Origin: Diospyros lotus
Lineage: Eukaryota > Streptophyta > Magnoliopsida > Ericales > Ebenaceae
Assembly (NCBI RefSeq): GCF_014633365.1
Contig: NC_068338.1
Span: 9,992,616-10,056,615 of the forward strand
DNA length: 64,000 bases
Reading direction: 5' to 3'
The position numbers and the translations under genes are program-made. This document shows positions 1-10,335 of the stretch, one piece after another; the stretch's first letter is position 1, and the number at the start of each line of letters is the position of its first letter. The notes under the pieces are model-generated. The model had not been told where the DNA came from. It saw only the letters and a program-made list of their open reading frames with translations, and made no database searches.

Positions 1-240
1 CTGCCGATTTTCCTCGAAACACTGGCGGGTTTTGTCGTAGATACCTCTCAAAGGCATCTACTCTTCTTTGCTCGGGCTGCAACTCCAAAATTTTCCCAAC
101 CATGCCTTTTAGGATTCTCTCGATCCTATCAATCCGGCCTTCACTGAGGTCAGCTCGTGCATCTTTTTGACCTCCCACACCACCTCTTGGGTGCGGGTTG
201 GTGTTGCTTTCTGTTGCATCTCTCACCCTGCATTTATCAC
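1..240 (-). pseudogene. chromovirus gag, middle part (interrupted)
   Basis: Minus-strand translation is open from 240 to the window edge and has the charged, coiled-coil-like character of a plant Ty3/gypsy capsid N-terminus (stretch EGRIDRIERILKGMVGK, then a run ending NPPVFRGKS, the usual start of the capsid domain). The N-terminal part lies at 4979-5032. The two parts are separated by the insertion 241-4978. When one copy of the ATCAC duplication is removed they join in the same frame, which confirms the insertion boundaries. The 3' remainder lies outside the window. Family assignment is by resemblance; the break is seen directly. Confidence 0.7.
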
Positions 241-1365
241 TTTTTGTATTTTTCTTTTACTAACTTAGCTGATTTAGTAACTAATTATGTTCACAGAAAA
301 GATGAGGCGTTTAGACTCGCCAGTGCACGAATGTGATTGTAGCAGAAAATTTATATGTAATTTTTTCGGGCAAGACCGGGTCGACTCACAGGGAGATTAC
401 TCATGGAAGAAGATAACCACACCAGTTCTTTTGATTAACAAAATAATAAAATGAGATCAAACTAAATGTGATATGACTGTAATCTAGATATGGAGAGGTC
501 CTGGGTCAAGACAGATCTGGTGCCAAACCCAACTGATTTATCATATAGCTTTCTGTGATGTAACTAGCAGATCAAATAGCTTGGGTTTTCAACCATTAAA
601 TGTACTATTGAGATGATGATAACTCTTTGTTCAAGCAACCTCCATACATGGCATGGAGACTCTATGTTAAGCAGCTATCATAAATCAGTGTATAAATAAC
701 GTTTTGACAAAATAATTGCTCGGGGCTTGGGTATGAGAACGTTTCCAGGTTAAGCAATCCCCATACATGGCATGGGAACTCTAAGTGTAATACCCGGTAT
801 TACATGGTATTGAAAATAAATAAATTTTGATTATTTTAGAAGGACCTCGGGTGGTCCAGGAATGCCAAAAGTCAATTTCGAGTAATTAATTAATAAAATT
901 ACGGAATTGGCAGCAGGGAGTGCCTCGGGACTTGGATGTCCAGGGAAGAGGCCAAGGGATTGATGAGAGTCTCGAGATGAGGATAGTGACGCTGGAAGCG
1001 GTCCGATCGGGAATAATTTTGGAAATAAATTCTGTATAAACACGAGTGGGTGCCAATACCGAATAGTCAGAGGGGACCTCCTGGAAGCTGAGGAGACCCT
1101 AGGGGTGGTTTAGTTTTTTGAGTAAGGAAACCCTTAAGTATTTTCGGACCGAATAAAGGTCTCGCGCAGGCGCAGGGACGAGGTTGGTATTCACGAATAG
1201 CGGTCAGTTATTAATTTTGATAAATCGAGATGTGGTGTGGCTTGATGATAATTTAATTAAGCCTTGGAGGGTCAAAGTGTTTTTATTAAAAGTCTCAAGT
1301 GTAATTAAAATTCCTTAAGTGGGATTAATGTAATTAATGGGGGTTAAATGTGTAATTTAACTCAC

Positions 1366-1377
1366 ATATATATATAA
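1366..1377 (+). promoter_or_regulatory. TATA-like box in solo LTR-A
   Basis: A run ATATATATATAA sits about 580 bp into the LTR and just upstream of a purine-rich transcribed-like segment. The position fits the U3/R boundary of a plant LTR and sets the LTR's plus orientation. No experimental support. Confidence 0.4.
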
Positions 1378-1429
1378 CCGTGAGCTGCTGCCAAGATTTC
1401 AAATTTTGAAATCAAAACAGAGAGGGAGA

Positions 1430-2135
1430 AGTGAAATCGGGGAAGAGAGAGAGCTTGGGAGAGCAACCGAGAGATCACGAGAGCTTAAGAGCTTGCCAGA
1501 GAGAGCTCACGCGAGAGAGAAATGGAGTGAAAGAGAGTGATGGCCGATCGGCCATGGCAGCAGTCGCCATGGCCGATGAGGAAGCTCGACAGCAGCGAGC
1601 CATGCCAATCACTGGCCGGTTGCAACGGCTTGTGGAAGAGAGCTCGTGGGAGGCTGAGTTTAGCCGAGAAAGCTTGGGAGAAATGGTGATCAAGAGAGGG
1701 AGCGGTGGCCGACCAGAGGCAGCAGCCATGGCTGCTCGATGAGGAAGGCCATGGCGGCTGCGACAGCCACGAGCGAAGCTGGAAGCACGCATGGGAATGA
1801 CCATTGGCAGAGGCAGCATCGAGCGGACATGGTTCGCGGTGGCGTGCAGTGGCGCACGAGGAAGCCAGGAGCTCGGCTTCCATGGCTGTTGCAGCGGCAT
1901 GGCTGGCGCAGGGGCGGCCCTCGATAGCGCTGCATGTGGGCTGCAATGGCCCGATGGAGGCAACTGACGATGGAGCCAGCAACGGTAGAGGCCAAGCGAG
2001 TGGCCGGAGGCGTTCGGCAATGGCTGGTGCGCGCATGGAGGAGAGAAGAAGAAGGAACGCGGGGAAGAAGAAGATGCAGAGAAGAAGTGAAGGAAAAATA
2101 AAAAGAAAAAGAAAAATGAAAAAAATGAAATAATA
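1430..2135 (+). other. GC-rich interior of LTR-A (no supported gene)
   Basis: This stretch is markedly richer in G and C than its surroundings and full of GCCATGGC-like motifs, so it is open in several frames on both strands (up to 183 codons). The matching part of the inverted copy (about 20930-21450) is also GC-rich but does not preserve any of these frames. I read it as GC-rich LTR sequence after the promoter, not as a gene. Confidence 0.6.
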
Positions 2136-4187
2136 AAGAAAATCTTGAAAAATGGGAAAAATAGGAGAAAAATCCCAGAAAAATTCAGAAATGTTCTAAA
2201 AATTATTTCGGGACACGAAGAACGTCTCAGAAGCTCAAAAATGGGATTTTGGGTGCAAGTGGCAGCTCAGGAAGGCAACGTCAGTGTGGGCGTTTTTCGA
2301 ATTTTTTCTTCCAGATTAACTGAGGTGAGTTAATTAATTCTTTTCAAAATATTTCCTTTATGTGAGATATTAAATTGTGTAGAGTAATTTAATTGTTGGA
2401 TTAAACCCTAGGTCGGGGTTGTTTGGAATTTATTGACGGTTGGTGTATGTCGTGGTTAGTGTTGTTTGGAGATAGTGTTGATGCGTGATGTTGCGGTGTA
2501 AGAAAAAAATGAAGGCGTTGATTAATGCTTGATATGGTGGGGTTTTGCCTGTTTGTCTCTAGGTTCGACCCGGAAGGCAGTGATCCTAGAGGAACTTGAA
2601 ATTCAGGTTGGAATTCGTGTCGAGGCAGAGATGAAGCTTCGAGCCAGGTAAAGGATGGCCCCATGTGGAGGTGGCCATGCAAGTTGGTAAATGTGTTTGA
2701 TAATGTTTCTATGTTGCATTGGCATGTAGTGGTTATATCTTGAGTGATGCAAGAACTAGTGGACCTGTGGCCATATGGAGGACTAGTGTGGTGGGGGCTG
2801 ATAGGTTGATGCCTCAAACCTTAGTGGGTTGTGAGGATGAGTGGACCTAGCCTCATTTGCATGCATTTGGCATACATAAACATGATTATATTCATATTTA
2901 CATGCATTGCACCCTTACTGAGTCTTTATGACTCATGAGGTTTTACCTCATGTGTAGATGTTGCAAGTCCAGATGCAAGCAGGGATAGTGCCGGGAGCCT
3001 GTTGTGGCAATTAGCTGTGTTACCCGAGTGGTGTATTTTATTACCTCTTGTACGTAGCCATGTGGTGTTATGTATGTATATCCTTGTGAGTAAATGTATG
3101 TGTTGTTGAGCGTTAAATGTATTTAATTGTTATAATCATCATAGTGTGATTGATGATTGTGAGATTGCTTGTTGAATGTGGCATAGTTGGTAAAGCCAAG
3201 TTTCGGACCGAGTAAAGATCAGCGAGGTATGTTCTCATAAATCCCCAATACTCAGCGAAATGTTTGTATGCTAGCTTTGTGCCTGGGTCACCTTTGGCTT
3301 GCTATGGGGTGAGCTGAAGAGAGATGAAGCTCACTCGGGTTTCGAGTCTTGGTCCTCTGGATTTTTCTTGTTTGAGTTGGGACCGATTCCTGAGTGGAGC
3401 GAAGGGGAGGACGAAGCTTAGTTCCCACCTGGGGCGTTTCCTGTTGAAACATAGTCCAACCCTTCAGTTATGGTTTGTCGGGTGAGTAATCCGATCAAGT
3501 ATTTATTGGTGGCACCCATAGGTGGGAGCGGGTCGTTACACTAAGTTAGGCATACGAACCAATCCAAGCCTGAGGTTTTCGTTAATAACATTTCCCAAAC
3601 TATTTTTGCTTTGGTTACTTTGACATCTGGAGTTCTGCTATATTGATTCATCAGTGGCTTTGGGCATCGTCTTTGCCTTAACCCAAGAATCAAAATAGCC
3701 ACACATCTTCATGGGAAGGGCACGACTAAAACTAATCTCAACGGATGAATACGAGATTCACAAAGAAAATAAATTGGATCAAACGATAAGAATTGGATAA
3801 ACTACTATTGTATTGATTACTGAAACGAACTACAACTTGAAACAGAAATTAAAATGGACTTGTAATACAAAAGCTCAGAACTAGTAAGAACAAGAAAAAT
3901 AACTGAAGTGCTATTTGTTTAAAAATACAGACAAGAACTAAAGCGAGAGAAACAGACAGAATGAAAAGACTTCCTACTTTCCAATGATCTTCGTCTTTTT
4001 GTGTTTTTGTTCTAAGTATCCTCTACTCTCACCAACTTCTGATTCCAAAGAATGTTGGTTCCTTTTTAAGCTTACGGTGCATGGAAGTGGGGGCCACTTG
4101 ATGAAAAGTTGTTTTAAAAGTTTGTTGAATTTACCTTAGAGCCACCGTGTTTATTTGCGCATGTCAGATTTTTGTTCGGATGCTCAT

Positions 4188-4800
4188 TCGAATATGCTAG
4201 CAAAGATATTCGAATGCGTGCTGAGTCTCCTTTGGCTGCTCGGGTCATTCGAATGAGTCTTAATCCCATTCGAATGAATTTCACACTTTACTGTTCCTTA
4301 CACGACGATTTTCTCAGTCATTCGAATGCAACAGTACTTTCATTCGAATGAATTTCTAATTTTCCTCTTGACTTCTTCATAGCATTCGGATGACTTGGGA
4401 AGTATTCGAATCTGGAGTTCCTTGTGTTGCTTCTTATTCGAATTACTCAGCCTTCATTCGAATAGATTTTCTTTCTTCTTTAATTACATTCGAATGGCTT
4501 GGTCTTCATTCAGATATATCTTCATTACTTCCATACAATATGTTTATCCGAATTTCTTCTCATTCTCAGCTCATTCGAATGACTTGGCTTTCATTCGAAT
4601 ATGCACACTTTTACCTGGAGTTCTTGATTTTTGTTACTTCTTATTCGAATTGGGCCAAGCTTATCCGAATACATTCCCAAAATTTTGCATATTCGAATGT
4701 TTGAATGATTTATTCGAATGAGTGACTAGCTTTCATCTGAATTGCTCCATATTTGAATTTCTTCTGAAGACTCATTTGAATGGTTTTGACTCTTATCAGA
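4188..4800. repeat. dispersed CATTCGAATG palindrome array in insertion 241-4978
   Basis: The 10-bp palindrome CATTCGAATG and close variants (ATTCGAAT, TATCCGAAT, TTCGGATG) recur roughly every 15-40 bp, with about a dozen exact or near-exact copies. The spacers between them are unrelated. The same motif array is found in LTR-B at 7925-8445, although the two insertions do not otherwise look alike. Confidence 0.85.
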
Positions 4801-4978
4801 ACACCTTCATTTCTTGGCCTTTTCTTCCTCTTTCAATCATGCCTTTGGAGAGTTAAATCATTCCTTTCATCTCTTTTCCTTCTTTGGGGCTGCAACAAGC
4901 AATTCTGAAGATTTTAAGTCGATCAAATGGATTAGGAAGTAATAAAAATATAACAATTTTTTGCATTTTTGAGCATCA

Positions 4979-5032
4979 ATCACTTTCTTCACCATTGCCT
5001 CTCTCGCGCCTGTTCCTTCTTGTATTCACCAT
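4979..5032 (-). pseudogene. chromovirus gag start (N-terminal fragment)
   Basis: The ATG at 5032-5030 (minus strand) opens MVNTRRNRRERGNGEE, a start typical of plant gypsy gag proteins. The frame then runs into the insertion at 4978 and resumes in frame at 240. The primer site at 5200-5211 and the LTR-C end at 5214 lie about 170 bp upstream, the usual leader distance. No extra ORF sits between primer site and gag here, unlike the two other chromoviruses in the window. Confidence 0.7.
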
Positions 5033-5199
5033 CTGGCAAGAAGACAGGGCCATCTATTAAATGATCACGGCATGGTTCAATTGAAATTGAATAAGTAACA
5101 AGAGTATGCCACTAAATATTTCAAAAAAATCCTAACCTAACTCCCAAAACTTACGGTGGCTTTGCACACCTAGCCCCATGCGAACTTTTCCTTAGGTTC

Positions 5200-5211
5200 G
5201 CTCTAATACCA
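5200..5211 (-). other. primer binding site (initiator Met tRNA type)
   Basis: On the minus strand, directly after the LTR end at 5214, the sequence reads TTGGTATTAGAGC. This matches the TGGTATCAGAGC pattern complementary to the 3' end of initiator methionine tRNA, with one change. It shows that the LTR 5214-9973 acts as a 5' LTR for the gag to its left. Confidence 0.75.
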
Positions 5212-5709
5212 ACTGTAACACCCCAAATTTCTTGAGTGTGTTATAACTTAGGATTTCAGGAATATAAAAATTATTCATATCACAATTGTTGCCATACATC
5301 ACATAATATCCCCAAAATCCTAATTTTCACCTTCTCAACTTAACAAACCCAATAATCGAATAGCTAAGTCAAGTGTTAAAATTTCAAATGCGAAAGCTAG
5401 ATCGAACCTGATATGGTTCGCGACCATAATGCTTTATTTATCATAAAATTGTTCAAGACATCTACAAAATGTATTACATCATCTCTCGCAAGTGATAACT
5501 GAACGTCTTAAACATATCCAAATCATACATAAGTTTGCACATAAACAAAAATATGTTAACATGCTACAGGCAGAAAATTAAGCTTATTCTTCAGCTACCT
5601 CCTTTCCCTTAGAGCCGCTCGTCCAACCTGGAACATTTGAATATTCCAGGGACATAGTTCAATTAGAAGATGAATCTTCTAGTGAGAAACTCCAAAAAAA
5701 AAAAGTAGT

Positions 5710-6045
5710 TTATATCAATGCATGAACAAGTATAAAACGTATGAGGAAAATAACGAGGATTACTCCGAAGTGCCTCGTGAACATGTCAGCCTCCTCCAAC
5801 GAGAGTTTTCTCAATGGAGCATACATAGCGCCGCTCGGGAGGTCCCTAACCATGTCACCTTGGCCCAACCTCATAGAACTCATGCAAGCACCACATTCGT
5901 CGTTCCTTAGACTCACGGTCTTCCCCACGAGAGCTTTCTCGATGGCAGACGCATAGCGTCTCTCGGGGGATATTCAATTTTTTCCCTCGGCCAACAACAA
6001 ATAGGTGAAATAGTATGGCCACACGAAGTTTATAAATGTAACAGT
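5710..6045 (-). pseudogene. LTR-C reading frame, decayed copy
   Basis: A 72-codon minus-strand frame (GKTVSLRNDECGACMSSMRL at its start) matches the frames at 54304-54615, 57086-57500 and 59042-59458 in other LTR-C copies. Here the upstream part is cut by a TGA just before the SPERRYA segment. The frame covers a duplicated hairpin-forming motif. It resembles no family I know. It may be only a by-product of DNA conservation between LTR copies. Confidence 0.4.
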
Positions 6046-6790
6046 TAAAAGACCAACAACATATATTTTTCAGAAAAGTTCATTTCATATATGCAACATG
6101 ATTTCACGTAAGAGAACAACAAGAGTTTACGTACAAGAACTTCACAAAACACGTCTCATATAATAGAAGTCTCTCATAAGAGAATAAAAAAATAGGATTT
6201 AGAGTATAGGAGTCTCACCTTGTTGGTTTATCTCTTGGACGGTATAATTTCATAGCAAATGGCTTAAGTTTCTACAAAAAACACGTATTTCGGTAACCCT
6301 AACCTCAAATATTTTTATATATAGTTGAGGGGCATTAAAGTAGGGACGAAACTGAAAAACTAGAAGAAAAATAGGCCCCTCACGCGCTCTCATGCACCAT
6401 GGAAAGGTGGGCCACGCGCCTTCACGCGTAGCCACTTTCCGGCGCGTGTAACTCACGCGCTGCACAACAGATTCGGACAGCTTCGCCTCAGTTTGGTTTT
6501 TTTGCCATAACTTCCTCATTTTAACTCTGATTCGACCCCCATCTGAACCTATGCAACCCTCTCTTCCCCCTTTATAGGATTATCAAAAAAAATTAAACTT
6601 ATGTCACTTTTTCTGACTAATTTTGGCAAATTTCGGTGAAGACCCGCAACTCTGACAAGGCTCGTTCTCCGCCGCTTTCTTCCCGTCTCCTTACAGAACT
6701 TCCTCCCCTCTCTCTAGAGCAAGCTTCTCCACTTAGACTGCCTCAATCCTATAAACTCCCTTGAATGATTTGAGAACAACCCATGGTGCC

Positions 6791-6798
6791 TATTTATA
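6791..6798 (-). promoter_or_regulatory. TATA box of LTR-C
   Basis: TATTTATA on the plus strand is TATAAATA on the minus strand, the sense strand of this LTR. The same box is present in solo LTR-C at 53921-53928. It marks the start of the R region. Confidence 0.6.
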
Positions 6799-7924
6799 GA
6801 TTACTTGAACCAATCACGTTATGCCACTTGTCACAATCTAAGCCATGGACTCTAAAGACTCAAAGATATAATTGAATGGCTTTTGAAATCCGAAGCTAGA
6901 ATGAATTTAACTTTTGAAATCCAAGTTAATACCCCAAACTTCTTCCAAATGACATTTTGTGTAACGACCCATTAGAGGGCCTAGTATTTATTTAGAATTA
7001 GTTAATTAATTGTTGAAGTAATTAATTAAGAGAATTTGCCATTTAATTTTCAATGTGGCAATTTAGAGATTTTAATTGAGAAAATAGCATTTAATTACAT
7101 TTAATTATTGTGAAGATTAAATGCAAGGACATGTTGGTCATTTAAGGATTTGATATTAGCATTTAGTTATTAAATGGAGTTATTGTAATTAAGGGAATTG
7201 AGGGAAACCGAGCGTGCGAGAGTTGGAAGTCTCCAAGATAAGGTAGGAGAAGGAATCCAAGTTCAAGTAGGAGAGTGAGAGATGGGCATTAGGTTTCCTA
7301 TAGACATATGTATATATGTATAGCCTCATTAGCCTTTCTTCACGCCGTGTGAAAAACAGAAGAAGGAAGAAGTTGCATCAGTGTCTTGGCATAAGGAGAT
7401 CTTCGTTGAAAGCATTGATCCGATCAATATCAAGGCAAGTATCCTATCTGTAATTCCTTTCATTACAGATTCAAGTTAGTTCATTCTCGATTTATTCGAG
7501 CGCTTTATTGAGTTCTTAGATTCATACCAGTTACAGTGTATATATATATATATGCGTAGAGCAGTGAGTGCATGAGGAAGTATGTGTGATCCTTTATAGT
7601 GAATCTTTTAAATATGACCTTCAAATCATATTAGCAGTGATCTCAGAATACCAAGACTCTTGTTTTGGGTTTCCAGTTTAATCAATCAGAATGTTCATAT
7701 ACATATTTTCATGCGGTATATCATTACCCAGTGAGTTATGTTAAGCTATGCATAATCCCTTTCAGCGTTTTCTTTCATAAGCGATTGATTTAATACATCT
7801 TGATATTATTTTATATCAATTGGGATTGTTCTCCCAAGATTTCTTTTGGAATGGTGTAGTGATGCTAAGTTTTGATCCAAGATATGGTCTCTGTTATCGT
7901 AAGCTTAGTTTTGTATAAGTTTCC

Positions 7925-8445
7925 AGTCATTCGAATGAGCCTCTTTGTCATTCGAATGAGTTCAGTGGTATCCGAATGAGTTTTCAGTGCTATCATAAGT
8001 CTTTCCCTTATAATGTATCAGTCATTCGAATGAGTCCCTTGTCATTCGAATGAGTCATGTGTTATCGTATCATTCGTATGTATTTTGAAGTTTTGAGACT
8101 ATCATTCGAATGAGTTTTCTTGTCATTCGAATGAGCCCTTGAAGATGTGAGTAAGCTGTTGCTTTATATAGTCTAGCATTCGAATGAGCCTTCTTGTCAT
8201 TCGAATGATCCATAAATTGATTCGAATAAAGTTACTGTTGCATTCGAATGAGTCATTTTTTGCCAGTTCAAAAGTTGGAAAATTCCAAAATCGATTCGAA
8301 TGAATTTGGAAGTCATTCGAATGAGTCCTTGATCAGATCCGAATAGCCTTTGTTATACATCGTATATCATTCGAATAATGCCTCTGTCATTCGAATGAGC
8401 CTCTGTCATTCGAATGAGCCTTCTGCTATTCGAATGACCATGCTG
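7925..8445. repeat. CATTCGAATGAG palindrome array in LTR-B
   Basis: About 14 exact TTCGAATG cores and several one-base variants recur every 15-50 bp, usually as CATTCGAATGAG. The spacers are not repeats. The same place in the LTR-B copies at 34702 and 62379 holds an array built on ATCCGGAT instead. Confidence 0.9.
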
Positions 8446-8852
8446 TAATTCATTTTCTTCATTTGGATGAGTTGTTTCTCATTCCAATAGCTCCTTAAAC
8501 TTTCTCAATCATCCCAAACAGTATCATATAGCATCCAAATAGCTTCCAATAAATTCTTGATTCAAGTCTTAAATTTAATATAAATATTCAATTATTCAAA
8601 TATTGAATTTTTTATGCCAAGATATGATAAAATCCAATATGCCATGCCTATACTCAGAAATTTCAGAATATTTGAATCTCAATACAGTTGATAAAAATCA
8701 TATACCATGTTTAGCAGCTAATTATGACATAATCAGCATTACTTTGTGAGATTATGTGCATACATATTTGTATAAGCATTGAGCATGACTTTATGTGGAG
8801 CACTACATATCGTGTGCCAGCATTTATATGAGCATTGCATTATGCGCGCCAG

Positions 8853-8865
8853 GCGGCTTGTCCGC
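8853..8865. repeat. conserved GCGG-loop-CCGC hairpin in LTR-B
   Basis: GCGGCTTGTCCGC followed by GGGGATCCCA. The same hairpin stands at 36540-36552, and in the third copy (63744-63757) it has become the perfect 14-bp palindrome GCGGATTAATCCGC. The stem is kept while the loop changes. Confidence 0.6.
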
Positions 8866-9973
8866 GGGGATCCCACTAGTATCAGTTCAATTATATCTCA
8901 GTTATGAATTGCTCGCCTGTTGTCGACCAGGGAGCTAGAGGCATATTGCCCAAAGTATGTGCTTATAGTTTTTATGTTTGCAGGACTCAGATCAGTCAGG
9001 TATGTATTACAGTTATGTAGGCTTACGTGCCAAAGTTGCATACCTGCATTTAGTTTACAGCTTATGTGCATTACATCTTATAAATGCCATCCAGTGATTA
9101 TTATATCTCACAGTACAAGTTCAGTAAGTATTTTTATCAATATTGATATTCTTCGATTCAGCTTCAGTTATTCTTTTCAGTTTATTACTTGCTGAGCTTT
9201 GTAGCTCACCTTGTACTTTTCACCATTCTAGGTCCTAGTGGAGGAGTACCAGATGTGGGGCCTAGCAGTAGTGTCCAGTAGTGTGTGTACATGGAGCTGC
9301 TCAAGACCAAAGATGTCTGGGAGTTGTTAGTTTATTAGTTAGTGCTTGATCAGTTTAGATTTATTTTATACTCTAGTTTAGGGATTTTCCTTTAGATGTA
9401 GTTATGGTTTTTAGTTAATGTTGACTCTAAGTTTTATTTCAGTTGATTGAGATGATTCATTTGGGTATCAGATTTCAGTTTATCAGTCAGTTTATTTTAT
9501 TATCTCTAGTAGCACCTTTTCTCGGGCAGTTCTAAGAGAGGGGGTGTTACATTTTAGCCCTTATTTCAAGTTTTCAACTTTAATATTTTACCACATGAAC
9601 TCCTAATTTCATCCTTATTTCATTTGGATAATTTCTTTTATTACAATTATACCCTCAAGCATCAAATTTATCGAGATACTTAAAATCTCAAAATTACTCG
9701 ATATGTACGATTTCTGGGAAGCCCTTACCATCATTCGGTCTTTTTAGGCTATAACTTAGCTTAATCAAAAATCGTCTCTTATTTCATTTGTTTTAGTGTC
9801 ATAAATCTCACCTTGAGACGCTCGTAAAAAATATACCTTCGTCCTTAGGTATCTAAGCTCTAGGGCACTCCTTGCGACCGATTCGGTCACTTGTTGCCAT
9901 TTCAAGCATATTTTTTGATATTTTAAACTCACTTAAAATATGCGGCAACTTCACGAAAATATGGGGTATTACA

Positions 9974-9995
9974 TTCTCCCCCCCTTAAATGAATT
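9974..9995 (-). other. polypurine tract next to LTR-C
   Basis: On the minus strand this reads as a purine run (tttaaggggggggagaa) directly before the LTR start TGTAATACC. It is preceded by the gaggacgaaattc motif usual at the 3' end of plant chromoviruses. It primes plus-strand DNA synthesis in an active element. Confidence 0.75.
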
Positions 9996-10097
9996 TCGTC
10001 CTCAAAATTTGAAACATACTCGAAATTATTGACGGTTAAATAATTATTACATTCTGTAATACAATTTCTAAAAGAAAATATAAAAATTTCCTACTCT

Positions 10098-10335
10098 ATT
10101 TCCATTTTCTCGAACAAATGAGGGTATTTCTTCCTAATTGTTTGCTCAAGTTCCCACGTTGCCTCGTCATCCAAGTGCTTTCCCCACTGAACCTTCACTA
10201 ACGAGATCTCTTTATTACGCAACACTTGAGTTCGGCGATCTAAAATTGCTCCAGGTGACTACGGGTAGGTTAAGTCATTCCTTAGCTCAATTGTCTCCAC
10301 CCAAACTTTCGTATGAGCTTCGTCATAGGTAGACT
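10098..10335 (-). pseudogene. chromovirus pol C-terminus with chromodomain tail
   Basis: The minus-strand frame contains EISLVKVQWGKHLDDEATWE followed by a KKYPHLFE ending and a stop. This is the hallmark chromodomain tail of plant chromovirus integrases, which directs integration to marked chromatin. Only the last ~70 codons are present. It lies at the expected distance from the polypurine tract. Immediately upstream the frame is lost and a gag remnant begins, so the whole protease-RT-integrase part is deleted. Confidence 0.75.

Larger units (their letters stand above)
786..3540 (+). mobile_element. solo LTR, family LTR-A (2755 bp)
   Basis: Begins TGTAATACCCGG and ends GGGTCGTTACA, flanked by the perfect duplication CTAAG at 781-785 and 3541-3545. 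There is no internal region, primer site or second LTR, so this is a solo LTR left by LTR-LTR recombination. A related copy lies inverted at 19569-22010, another is interrupted at 12585-43100, and a truncated one lies at 48677-49140. The last ~480 bp (from the 'gcctgggtcac' region to the end) is the best-conserved part between copies. Coding potential inside (long ORFs in 1430-2135) is not shared by the other copies. Confidence 0.9.
241..4978 (-). mobile_element. non-coding LTR-like insertion in gag, ~1.98 kb net
   Basis: Flanked by ATCAC at 236-240 and 4979-4983. Read on the minus strand it begins TGATGCTCAAAAATG and ends in an A-rich tail (gaaaaatacaaaaa). It has no recognisable coding region. 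Net length without the nested solo LTR 786-3540 is about 1978 bp, close to the 1940 bp of the insertion 56306-62373. The two share a terminal motif of the form cactGGCGAGTctaaac (minus strand here, plus strand there). The segment near 330-420 resembles the Athila/Tat LTR end (bracketed by a 'cacaggg' stretch). Probably a solo LTR or a non-autonomous derivative of a Tat-like element; the end opposite TGAT is not a canonical CA. Confidence 0.6.
6960..9551 (+). mobile_element. solo LTR, family LTR-B (2592 bp)
   Basis: Starts TGTAACGACCC and ends GGGGTGTTACA. The flank is TTTTG (6955-6959) on the left and TTTTA (9552-9556) on the right, a duplication with one later change; a related uninterrupted copy at 58376 reads attttggccc. 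It splits LTR-C 5214-9973. Three features are shared by LTR-B copies: an array of CG-centred palindromes, a GCGG/CCGC hairpin near the 3' third, and a conserved 3' end of about 700 bp. Confidence 0.88.
5214..9973 (-). mobile_element. LTR-C of a minus-strand chromovirus (2163 bp net)
   Basis: Runs TGTAACACCCC ... GGGGTATTACA. It is interrupted by solo LTR-B at 6960-9551. The left side carries a primer site (5200-5211) followed by gag, and the right side carries a polypurine tract (9974-9995) preceded by a chromodomain tail. The LTR therefore has internal sequence on both sides, as in a tandem LTR-internal-LTR-internal array produced by unequal recombination. Other LTR-C copies: 51357-55081, 55704 onward, and two in 56632-60754. 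Confidence 0.8.

Noticed and set aside
1475..2036. Overlapping minus-strand ORFs of 181 and 183 codons and plus-strand ORFs in solo LTR-A
   Set aside because: Several frames are open at once because the stretch is GC-rich and stop-poor. None is preserved in the inverted copy 19569-22010.
2401..2817. 138-codon minus-strand ORF
   Set aside because: It lies in the conserved 3' part of LTR-A and is partly mirrored at 20194-20606 on the other strand. Similarity follows the LTR, and the frame has no gene-like features.
4390..4721. Two ORFs of 104 and 108 codons rich in S, F and I
   Set aside because: They are translations of the palindrome array and AT-rich spacers in overlapping frames.
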